From Lewinellaceae bacterium (GTDB lineage Bacteria; Bacteroidota; Bacteroidia; Chitinophagales; Saprospiraceae): a DNA stretch of 64,000 nucleotides. Position 1 is the stretch's first letter; each line of letters begins with the position of its first letter. Below the pieces are notes generated by a model. The model was not told the origin of the DNA. It searched no databases and saw only the letters and a program-made list of their open reading frames with translations. The stretch lies in the NCBI GenBank assembly GCA_020636325.1, contig JACJYC010000004.1:124001-188000 (forward strand), read 5' to 3'. Shown piece by piece: positions 16,428 to 24,700 of the stretch. A program made the translations under genes and the position numbers.

Positions 16428-17861
16428 CTAATCCGACGTCCGGATCACCGTATTTTCCTGGATCCAGCAGCCCACCTTGTACGTACCGCCCACCGAAAGG
16501 GTGCGGAGGAAGACGTCTTCCTTTTTGGGCATATACTGCGCGTACCGGTTGATCCACTTGTTGGCCTCACCGGCACTTGAGGGGTCCACTTGCTTGGCGC
16601 GGCTCCACATGTCGATGGCGGGCCAGACCACCACCTGGCTGTCCCAACCCCGGCCGGGGCCGCACAACGGGCCGCTGGAGGCGTACAACCGGCCGATATG
16701 GATATAGGGCTCGCCCCAGTTGGGCCGCACTTCAGCCGCCTTGAAGGCGTACTGGCGCGAACGCGAGAAATTCTTGAGGTGGGTCTGGTAGATGCGGGCG
16801 ATCAGCATGTACAGGTCGCCTTTCTTCTCAGCGGAGGGCTCTTCCTGGATGGCCTGTTCGAACAGCTCGATCGACCGGGCGTAGTTGCCGTTTCGGTATT
16901 CCTGGTAACCCTGGGTGAGCGTACCCGGCGCTTCCACGCAGTTCTTGTTGCCGGCCGCGATCAGGGCCGCAAATTTTTCGTTGGCCTCGGGGCAGTCGCC
17001 GAATTTGAGGAAGGCGTACACCGAACGCAGCGTCTCGCAATTGGTCGGGTCGGCCTCAAAGTCGGCGTAGTATTTGTCCAGGTAGTATTCGCAGGGGTAG
17101 AAGCCCTTCACGGATTCGAAGGCCTCCAACCGCACGGGCGCGTATTCCTGGATGATCTTCCACCGTTCGCAATCGACGCCCTTGCAGTCGCCCAGGCCCT
17201 TTTCAATGCGCCGGCGGATGAATTTTTCGTAACGCTGGGCCTCCTCCATCGGGATCTTGCCGGCCTGGAAAAGGTCCACCATTAAAGCCGTGAAGGGGTT
17301 GATCACAAAATCCTGGGTCTTGATCCCGTCCGTTTCGATCGACTCCTTGAACATGGCGTAGATCTCTTCCGGCGTTTTCCGGTTGGGGTATTTGTAGTAA
17401 TAATCAAACGCCTTGCGGGCCTCGATATAGCCGCCCTCCGGGTAGCACTCCTGGATGCGGTCGTAAATCCGGAAGATCTCGTCGATATAGCCGTTCCGCT
17501 GGACGGTATCCTGGGTTTGCGACATAAAGTATTCCATGAAAAAGATGCCGTCGGCATATACCGTATTCCGCTTGCCGTCGGCCGCCGGCGCAACATCGTA
17601 CACCTTCTTCCACAGGTCGTAGGCTTTGGGGTAGTCCTTCACCTTCAGAAAGTCGCGATACAGCACGTAATTGGTCTCCACCTCATCCTTATTCGGCGCG
17701 TCCTGGAATTTGGGGCACGGGCTGAGATTTTCGTCCACCACGGGTTCCGCCACCGGCGGCTCCTCGTTCCTGACCACCGGCTCGGCGGTTTTCGGCGTGC
17801 AGGCTCCGATCAGCAATCCCGTAAAGAGCGCAAAGAACAATTTCGTCTTTTTCATGGTCAT
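16428..17861 (-). CDS. TPR-repeat lipoprotein (paralogue A)
   Basis: 477 aa from ATG 17861 (MTMKKTKLFFALFTGLLIGAC); upstream in-frame codons are translated tandem repeats and are excluded. Lipobox LIGAC. Weak TPR-like helices follow, including APAADGKRNTVYADG near the N-terminus and PNWGEPYIHIGRLYASSG near the C-terminus, ending in YKVGCWIQENTVIRTSD. It is clearly paralogous to the next gene upstream (paralogue B), which shares APAADGQR, NWGKPYILIGDMYA and the VKVGCWIGE tail. Probably an envelope scaffold or assembly protein; the function is not known. It is separated from paralogue B by a hairpin and a repeat tract, so it may be expressed separately. Confidence 0.75.
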   Translation of the reverse strand: MTMKKTKLFFALFTGLLIGACTPKTAEPVVRNEEPPVAEPVVDENLSPCPKFQDAPNKDEVETNYVLYRDFLKVKDYPKAYDLWKKVYDVAPAADGKRNTVYADGIFFMEYFMSQTQDTVQRNGYIDEIFRIYDRIQECYPEGGYIEARKAFDYYYKYPNRKTPEEIYAMFKESIETDGIKTQDFVINPFTALMVDLFQAGKIPMEEAQRYEKFIRRRIEKGLGDCKGVDCERWKIIQEYAPVRLEAFESVKGFYPCEYYLDKYYADFEADPTNCETLRSVYAFLKFGDCPEANEKFAALIAAGNKNCVEAPGTLTQGYQEYRNGNYARSIELFEQAIQEEPSAEKKGDLYMLIARIYQTHLKNFSRSRQYAFKAAEVRPNWGEPYIHIGRLYASSGPLCGPGRGWDSQVVVWPAIDMWSRAKQVDPSSAGEANKWINRYAQYMPKKEDVFLRTLSVGGTYKVGCWIQENTVIRTSD

Positions 17862-17902
17862 AGTTTGTTTGTAACGAAAAAACGGGGTTTTAATTGAAAC
17901 AA

Positions 17903-17943
17903 CAACAACGGCGCCCCATGTTCGTTTGGAAGCGCCGTTGTTG
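17903..17943 (-). terminator. 12-bp hairpin upstream of TPR lipoprotein
   Basis: CAACAACGGCGC (17903-17914) pairs perfectly with GCGCCGTTGTTG (17932-17943) over a 17-base loop. It lies between the two TPR genes and on the minus strand is followed by TTTCAATTAAAACC. It is a terminator for paralogue B or an attenuator in the leader of paralogue A. Confidence 0.5.
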
Positions 17944-17944
17944 C

Positions 17945-18094
17945 AGGTTGATTTGTTTATTCGTTGATTCGTTGATTTGTTTATTCGAACCCTCAAATCA
18001 ACAGATCACCCCCCTTGGCGGCCGTAGCCTCGGCGAAGGCGGCAAATCAACAAATCCTCAGTTCCTCGATTCCTCGATTCCTCGATTCCTCCAA
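17945..18094. repeat. 8-bp tandem tracts (GATTTGTT, GATTCCTC) with nested GC-rich insert
   Basis: GATTTGTT/TATTCGTT units (17950-17986) and GATTCCTC units (about 18058-18092) flank a GC-rich insert at 18008-18043. The insert carries the inverted 16-nt core AGCCTCGGCGAAGGCG (18026-18041) and is itself flanked by near-identical 13-mers AAATCAACAGATC (17995-18007) and AAATCAACAAATC (18044-18056). The tract runs up to the stop codon of TPR paralogue B. Confidence 0.75.
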
Positions 18095-18096
18095 CC

Positions 18097-19509
18097 TCAC
18101 TTATACCTCACCTTCACCGTCTCCCCGATCCAGCAACCGACCTTCACGGACTGGCCTTCACCCACGCCGCGCATAAAGCCTTCCTGTTTGTCGGGCAGGG
18201 CGTCGTTGTACTGGCCGATGCGTTTGTTGGCGTCGTCGGCCACTTCCGAGTCGATGGATTTGGCGTAGTAGTATTTTTCGAGGGCTGCGATGATGGCCAT
18301 GCGGGAATCCCAGTCATCGCCGCAGCTCCGGCTGGTGCGGGCGTACATGTCGCCGATCAGGATATAGGGCTTGCCCCAGTTGGGTTTGAGGCCGGCGGCT
18401 TTCCGTGCGTTCTCCCGCGCGGAGGAATATTGCCCCAGCTGCCAGGTCTGGATGAAAGCGATACTGTAATAGACCTGCGCCTTGATCTCGGGGTCATCGG
18501 TCGATTCCAGGCATTCCTGGTAGCGCGCCAGGGCTTCCGTGTATTTTTCTTCCCGTTGCAATTGCGAGCCGTCGTAGCAGGGGTTGTCGATCCGGCGCTG
18601 CTTTTCGATGCCTTCGTTCATGACCGCGGCCAAGGCCTCGTAGTGGGATTTGACATCCTGAACGAACGGGTCTTCTTCGGCGCAGCCCTGATCCTTCAGC
18701 GTGACGTAGATGTATTTCAGGTTTTCCAGGTTATCCGGTTCCTTTTCATACATCGGCTTCAGCTTGTTCTTGAAGTAGGTGCAATCGAAGATCTCCCTTT
18801 CGATCTCGTTCGTCCGGAAGTGGTTTTCCATGATGGCCATGCCGGATTCGTAATACTGACCGTAGGTCTTGTTGTTGACCTTGTTGTGTTCGGCAATTTT
18901 GGACAGCTTGTCGTACATGTCCAGGAATTCTTCCTTGGACAGCTGCTTGGCCTTGTACAGGTAGGACATCAGTTGCCCCAGCGGGTCATAAACGATGTAT
19001 TCGGTATCGTTTTTGCCCATGTCCACGGCCTTTTTGAACGTATCAAAGGTTTCGCGGGAATAGCCCCAACCCGGAGTGTAGAACATGTCAAACGCTTTGC
19101 GGCCCATCAGGAAGGCCTCGTTTTTATAGCATTTGGCTTGTTCGTCATAGAGTTTGAAGACCATTTCGCCGTATTCTTTCTTTTTGGCGTCATCCGTCGT
19201 TTTGAGGATCATGGCCTTGTACAGTTTCCGGCCGTCCACGTAATGGGCTGGCCGCTGTCCGTCGGCTGCGGGCGCAATTTCGTAGGCTTTGCGCCAGTTG
19301 TCGAAAGCGATCTTGAAATTGGCTTCATCCAGCTCGGTGGCCAGTTGTTGTTCGGTCCGATCCTTTACAAACGGCCGGTAGACCACGTGAGCATTCTCCG
19401 CTTCTTCTTTCCGCGGGCTGTCGTTCCAGGTTTGGCACTGGGCAGCAGCCTGCCCCGCCCAAAGGACGCTAACAATTGCAGCCATCCAAACATTGCGTAG
19501 TTCCTTCAT
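18097..19509 (-). CDS. TPR-repeat exported protein (paralogue B)
   Basis: 470 aa from ATG 19509 (MKELRNVWMAAIVSVLWAGQ); the ATG ten codons upstream would overlap the preceding gene. Signal peptide of type I ending AQAAAQ, so it is soluble or periplasmic rather than lipidated, unlike paralogue A. Contains APAADGQRPAHYVDGRK, helical TPR-like segments (YSIAFIQTWQLGQYSSAREN, NWGKPYILIGDMYA) and the shared tail VKVGCWIGETVKVRYK. Starts two bases after the outer-membrane protein gene, which implies an operon with it and coaX. The function is unknown; the context suggests an envelope complex with the barrel-like protein. Confidence 0.78.
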   Translation of the reverse strand: MKELRNVWMAAIVSVLWAGQAAAQCQTWNDSPRKEEAENAHVVYRPFVKDRTEQQLATELDEANFKIAFDNWRKAYEIAPAADGQRPAHYVDGRKLYKAMILKTTDDAKKKEYGEMVFKLYDEQAKCYKNEAFLMGRKAFDMFYTPGWGYSRETFDTFKKAVDMGKNDTEYIVYDPLGQLMSYLYKAKQLSKEEFLDMYDKLSKIAEHNKVNNKTYGQYYESGMAIMENHFRTNEIEREIFDCTYFKNKLKPMYEKEPDNLENLKYIYVTLKDQGCAEEDPFVQDVKSHYEALAAVMNEGIEKQRRIDNPCYDGSQLQREEKYTEALARYQECLESTDDPEIKAQVYYSIAFIQTWQLGQYSSARENARKAAGLKPNWGKPYILIGDMYARTSRSCGDDWDSRMAIIAALEKYYYAKSIDSEVADDANKRIGQYNDALPDKQEGFMRGVGEGQSVKVGCWIGETVKVRYK

Positions 19510-19511
19510 GA

Positions 19512-20876
19512 TTAATTGAATTTTCTTTTGAAAAACCAAGAATTATCATTAAGCGTAAACCCAAGGTTGAGTTTGATAAATGATTCCGTAAGTACGTCTT
19601 TTACCCCGAATTTTCCGGCTTCAAGCGACAGGTCGACGAAAGAGACCTGCTGCCTGGGCATGATGATCGGGAAGCCGAAGCCGAGCGTAACAGCTGTTTG
19701 TTTCAATTGCTGACCGTTGACGGTCCTCGGGTCGCCGGCCTGGTAAAAGCCTGCACGGTAGTAGATTTTCTGGGTATAGCTGTTGTAGGATGTGAGATTG
19801 GGCACGTATTCAACCCCGGCTGCGAACCGGTAACTGTCCGTGAGTTGCTCCGGTTTGGCGGGGTTGGCAAATTTACTCCACTTTCCGGAGGAATATTCCA
19901 GCCCGACGCGGAGTTTGTTGATTTGCTCGTAAGATATGCCGATCGTCCATTCCATCGGCATGTCGACCGCGTTCTTAACACCGGATTCCAGCAAAAAAGT
20001 ATCGATGACCACGCCGACGTAGCTGGAAATATTGTTGCGCTGGAAAAACCGGCTGGATTCGCTGTTCAGGTTTTGGGCCGGCCGGCCGTAAGCGCCGACA
20101 ATGATGCGCTTGCCGGTATTTTCCATTTCGCCTTTGGCGTTCGGTTTTTTGAAGTTGTAGACGTATTGAGCGCCGAGGGTATAGCTCAACCCGTTGATGG
20201 CGATCTCGTTGCGGTATTCGGTTTCGTAGCTGTGGGACAGGCTGTCGAAGGCAACGCGGCGGCTGTAAACGGCCTTGCCGAAATTGTATTCGAGGTTGAG
20301 GCCCAGGGACAGGTTCTTGTACTTGACCGAGTTGCCCCATTGCGCGCGGTAGATGCCGCCGTCGCCCTTGAGGTAGTTGGTGGCTTCCTTGAATCCGTCG
20401 TTGTACGTCTTGGATTCGATGCTGTAGCCGACCCGGGTATAGGGCGCCAGGGAAAGGCTCATGCCGAAATCCCAGGGCGACCGGTTGCGGTCCAGCGCGC
20501 GGTTTACCGGATTTTTCAGCGGGAAACCGAGTGCCAGGTACGACAGGTTGCCGCCCCAGACATCGTCCTTGCCGCTCGGAGTGGCCAGTTTGGTGTACTT
20601 GCCGTAAAGCCCGACCTCAAAAGAAGTGGCTTTCAGGTGGGCCAGCGCTGCGGGGTTGGCCAGGTTGAGGTGGTAAAAGTCGTTATAGGCTGCTGTAAGG
20701 CCGCCCATGCCTGCCGAACCGGCCAGGTACCCGGGCAGCACATCCCCCAAACCGAAGCGGGAGTAGGGAGAATTGCTCTTGGGTTTGATGGTTGCATTCT
20801 CATTTTGAGCCTGCAGGGCAATAGCTCCCAAACCTGTAAAAACAAGGACCAATAAACTACGCCAGGTGTTTGACAT
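19512..20876 (-). CDS. Predicted outer-membrane protein
   Basis: 454 aa. Signal peptide MSNTWRSLLVLVFTGLGAIA ending near ALQAQ; then SPYSRFGLGDVLPGYLAGSA and NLANPAALAHL, the hallmark start of a widespread Bacteroidota outer-membrane beta-barrel family (PorV/FadL-like in outline), followed by amphipathic strands and the C-terminus NDNSWFFKRKFN. Its start overlaps the last 20 bases of coaX, so translation is probably coupled. The two TPR proteins follow on the same strand. A transport or secretion-accessory role is plausible but not shown. Confidence 0.78.
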   Translation of the reverse strand: MSNTWRSLLVLVFTGLGAIALQAQNENATIKPKSNSPYSRFGLGDVLPGYLAGSAGMGGLTAAYNDFYHLNLANPAALAHLKATSFEVGLYGKYTKLATPSGKDDVWGGNLSYLALGFPLKNPVNRALDRNRSPWDFGMSLSLAPYTRVGYSIESKTYNDGFKEATNYLKGDGGIYRAQWGNSVKYKNLSLGLNLEYNFGKAVYSRRVAFDSLSHSYETEYRNEIAINGLSYTLGAQYVYNFKKPNAKGEMENTGKRIIVGAYGRPAQNLNSESSRFFQRNNISSYVGVVIDTFLLESGVKNAVDMPMEWTIGISYEQINKLRVGLEYSSGKWSKFANPAKPEQLTDSYRFAAGVEYVPNLTSYNSYTQKIYYRAGFYQAGDPRTVNGQQLKQTAVTLGFGFPIIMPRQQVSFVDLSLEAGKFGVKDVLTESFIKLNLGFTLNDNSWFFKRKFN

Positions 20877-21594
20877 TATGGATTAAAATTTTGTTTAGCC
20901 CCTGAAGGACTAAATCGGAAGCCGCAAATATCTCGCTTTTCAATTGATTCGCCAAAAAATCCGCGTCGCCTCCGGTTAAAATAACAATGATTTCTCCGAA
21001 ATGCTCTCTCGCCAGGGAGATCATTCCCTCAATTTCCAGCAGCGCGCCCCATTGTGCGCCGTTGCGCAAAGCAGTTTCGGTCCGGTCGCCGATCCAGCCG
21101 CCGAACGGCCCTTTCTCCACCCTCGGAAGCGCGGCGGTAAAGGTGTGCATGGCGTTTAACCTCATGTCAAGACCAGGTGAAATATTGCCCCCCAGGAAGG
21201 TCGTACCGGATTCCAGCACGTCCAGCGTGATGCAGGTGCCTGCATCGATCACCAGACAGGTCTTCTCCGGGAAAAGCGCCTGGGCGCCGACTACGGCGGC
21301 CAACCGGTCTTTTCCCAGCGTTTCGGGCGTTTTATACGTATTTAGGATGGGCAAGGGGGTCAAATGATCCAGTTTGAGGTATCTGAACCGGGAACGGAGG
21401 AAATCGTCCAATTCTTCCGCTTTGCTTCCCGCTGTACTGGATAAGATGACACTTTCTACCGTATGGTTGGTTGTATAGGTGGAAAAATCTTTTATCCCCC
21501 ACTCCGGCCATACGACCTTGTCCACCAGGTTTTCGCCCTGGAAAAGGCCCAGTTTCGCCCGTGTATTGCCGATATCGATCGCCAGGTTGGTCAA
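20857..21594 (-). CDS. coaX: Type III pantothenate kinase
   Basis: 245 aa, cytoplasmic. Phosphorylates pantothenate with ATP, the first step of coenzyme A synthesis, and is not feedback-inhibited by CoA. The ASKHA-fold motifs are present: DIGNTRAKLGLF at residues 7-18, TPETLGKDR at 89-97, VIDAGTCITLDV at 115-126, GGNISPGL and the ILTGGDAD segment. Length is normal. Its 3' end overlaps the start of the outer-membrane protein gene by 20 bases. The leader to its right is shared with the divergent C25 peptidase gene. Confidence 0.95.
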   Translation of the reverse strand: MTNLAIDIGNTRAKLGLFQGENLVDKVVWPEWGIKDFSTYTTNHTVESVILSSTAGSKAEELDDFLRSRFRYLKLDHLTPLPILNTYKTPETLGKDRLAAVVGAQALFPEKTCLVIDAGTCITLDVLESGTTFLGGNISPGLDMRLNAMHTFTAALPRVEKGPFGGWIGDRTETALRNGAQWGALLEIEGMISLAREHFGEIIVILTGGDADFLANQLKSEIFAASDLVLQGLNKILIHNVKHLA

Positions 21595-21646
21595 TTTTCC
21601 TGTTTATTGGTTGTGACGCAAAGATGACGACAAAGAATATTATAGT

Positions 21647-21678
21647 TTTGTTAAACTTTTGGGCTTGCCTTATCTTTG
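21647..21678 (+). promoter_or_regulatory. Full Bacteroidota promoter for the C25 peptidase gene
   Basis: -33 TTTG at 21647-21650, a 20-base spacer and -7 TATCTTTG at 21671-21678 match the TTTG-N19/21-TAnnTTTG consensus. The ATG at 21707 leaves a leader of about 20 bases. This is the best promoter in the window. Confidence 0.65.
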
Positions 21679-21706
21679 TTCATAATTATCCCAAAACAAA
21701 TTGCCC

Positions 21707-24700
21707 ATGAAATTGCTGTTGACCCCGCTCTTGATCTGCGCAGTCCTGCCTGTATTCGGCCAAATGTGGAACGGGACGGACACCTTATACGGCAATGAAT
21801 GGATCCGGTTTGATCAATCTTATTTCAAAATATCGGTTCCGGAGGACGGCGTTTACCGCATCCCCTTCGAAACCCTCGCCGCAGCCGGCATCCCCGCCGG
21901 TTCCATTCCGCCCGCCGACTTCAGGATCTTTCACAACGGCCGGGAAATACCCCTACAGGTTTCCGCCGCCGGCGCGCTGACCGCCGGGGATTTCATCGAG
22001 TTCGCCGGACTGAAAAACAGGGACGAACTGGACCGCTACCTCTTTGAAGACCCGGACAATGAGCTCCTGAACCCCGAATACAGCATGTTCACCGATACCG
22101 CGGCCTATTTCCTGACCTGGTCCCCACAACCCGGTTCGCAAAGGTACCAGACCGTTGCCAACAACCTCAATAACCTGCCCCCGAAAGAGGAATGGTTCTG
22201 GTTCGATCTGAAACGGATCTATTCCAACGGCTTCATCCAGAAAACCAACGGCGACGGCGTATCGGAATCCTCCTTCGAAGCAGGCGAGGGCTTTTCCGCC
22301 GGATTCACCTCCAACCTCAGCATCAGCCTGAAGCCGGATTTCCTGTATCCCGCAGCGGAGAACGCCGCTTTCCGGACCCGCTTCGTCGCCAGCCACGGAT
22401 TTACCCACCAGCTTTCCGTCTCGGTGGACAATACCGTGATCGAACAACAGAATTTCAGCGGGGTGCGCCTCCTCGACCTCAGCTACCAGAAACCCGCGAC
22501 TCAACTGGCGGCCACCGAAACCATCAAGGTGACCGGCGCCGCGCCCAACAACGACCGGTACGCAGTGGCCTTCGGCAGCCTGCGTTATCCCAGGGCGTTC
22601 AATTTCGGCAATCAATCCGCCTTCTTTTTCGAAATAGCCGCAGGTACGGCCGATAAATACCTGGAAATTGAAAAATTCGATGTGTCCGGCGGACAGGTGG
22701 TTTTGTACGACCTGACCAACCAACAGCGCATAGCGGCCGCGGTGCAGGACGGCAAGGTGCTCGTGCGGGTCGGCCCGTCGGGGAGCGCCCGGCAGCTGGT
22801 CCTGGTGAATCTCAGCAAGGGATTGAAGACCGTAACCGGCCTGCAACCCGTCCAATTCACCGATTTTTCGGGGTTGAATGCGGATTACCTGATCATCTCC
22901 CATGCCGCCCTGTTCGACGACGGCCAGGGCCGGAACTGGGTCCAGGCGTATGCCGATTACAGGGCAGGCGCGGCAGGCGGCGGTTTCCACCCGGCTGTTG
23001 CGGATATCCGGGAACTGTATGACCAGTTTGGATACGGGATCAATCGCCATCCTGCGGCCGTGCGCAATTTTGTCCACTTTGTACACAAGCAATGGGACAA
23101 GATCCGGTACGTCCTCCTCATCGGGAAAGGCCGCGAATACGGCAACGTCCGCCGGGCCGATCAGCTTGCCGATCCCGTCAACCGCACGTTTTACGTACCT
23201 ACTTTCGGCCAGCCCGGATCGGATGCGCTGCTGATCGCTCCGCCCGGCCGGCAGACCCCGCTCGCGCCCATCGGCAGGATCCCGGCGGCCGCGCCCCGCG
23301 ATATCGAATGGTACCTCGAAAAGGTGAAGGAATACGAAGACATACCCGCGGAGGAAGAGGGCAGGGGATGGCGCAAGGAAGTGATCCACCTCGGCGGCGG
23401 CGGCAACCCGGGCGAACAGGAGGTCATCCGGAATGCGCTCAAACAAATGGAGTACACCCTCAACCGGAATGCCTACGGCGCCAACGTGTTCTCATTTTAC
23501 AAATCAAGCCCCGATCCGATACAGCAATCGCAATCCGAACAGATCTCCGAACGCATCAATGCCGGAGCGGGCCTGATCACCTTTTTCGGCCATTCGGGCA
23601 CCGGCGGTTTCGATTTCAGCATCGACGACCCCAGTACCTACAAGAACAAGGGCAAATACCCCGTTATGCTGTCCCTGGGCTGCCTGTCGGGGCAAATGCA
23701 CAGCGATATCGTCAGCGTAGGGGAGGATTTTGTCTTTCAGGAAGAAAAGGGCGCCATTGCCTTTTTTGCGACCACGGGGTTCGGCTATATCCATACCCTC
23801 AACACCTTTGCCCGGAAATATTATGAACTGATCGGCGGCGACCTCTACGGACAGGGGGTGGGGGATATCCTCAGGCGGTGCATCCAGACCTATGCCAACA
23901 ACCAGGACCTGCCGACCCGGACGATGGTCCAGCAATTTTCCCTCGACGGCGACCCAGCCCTGAAGGTCATGCCGTTTGAAACCCCGGATTTTATCCCGGT
24001 GGCCGAAAGCGTCCGGTTCTATCCGGCTGCCGTAACCGCCCAGACCGACAGCCTTGAGCTTGTTTTTGACGTCCGCAACCTGGGCAAGGCCGTAGCCGAT
24101 TCCATCGATGTGGAAGTGGACCGCCGTTTTCCCGACGGCGTCCTGATCCAGGTATACAAACGCACCATCGAGGCGCCCTATTTTGAATCGGAGATCCGCC
24201 TGAAGGTGCCGGTCCGCGGGAGCCGGGCGGTCGGCGAAAACCGGTTTTTTGTCCGGGTGGACGTCGGGAACCGGGTCGCGGAAGGGCCTGTTCCGCCGGC
24301 TGAGACCAACAACGAACTCTACGACAGCCGGCAGGAGCGGGGCGTCGGTTTGTACATTTTCGCCAACAGCGTTTCGCCGGTCTACCCGCCGGATCTCGGT
24401 ATTGCGGGCGACCCCGGTCTTACACTCCAGGCTTCAACCGCCAATCCCTTTGCGGCAATCCAGAAATACCTGCTGGAAATCGATACCACCCAAAATTTTG
24501 ACAGTCCGGCCAGGATCCGGAAGGAGATCGTGCAAGGCGGCGGACTGGTCAAATGGCAACCCGGGTTGTCGTGGCGGGATTCCACCGTATACTACTGGCG
24601 CATCAGCCCTGATACCATCGACGGTCAGGGTTATCGCTGGGCCGCCAGTTCGTTCTTATTCCTCGATGGGTATAAATCCGGGTGGAACCAGTCGCATTAC

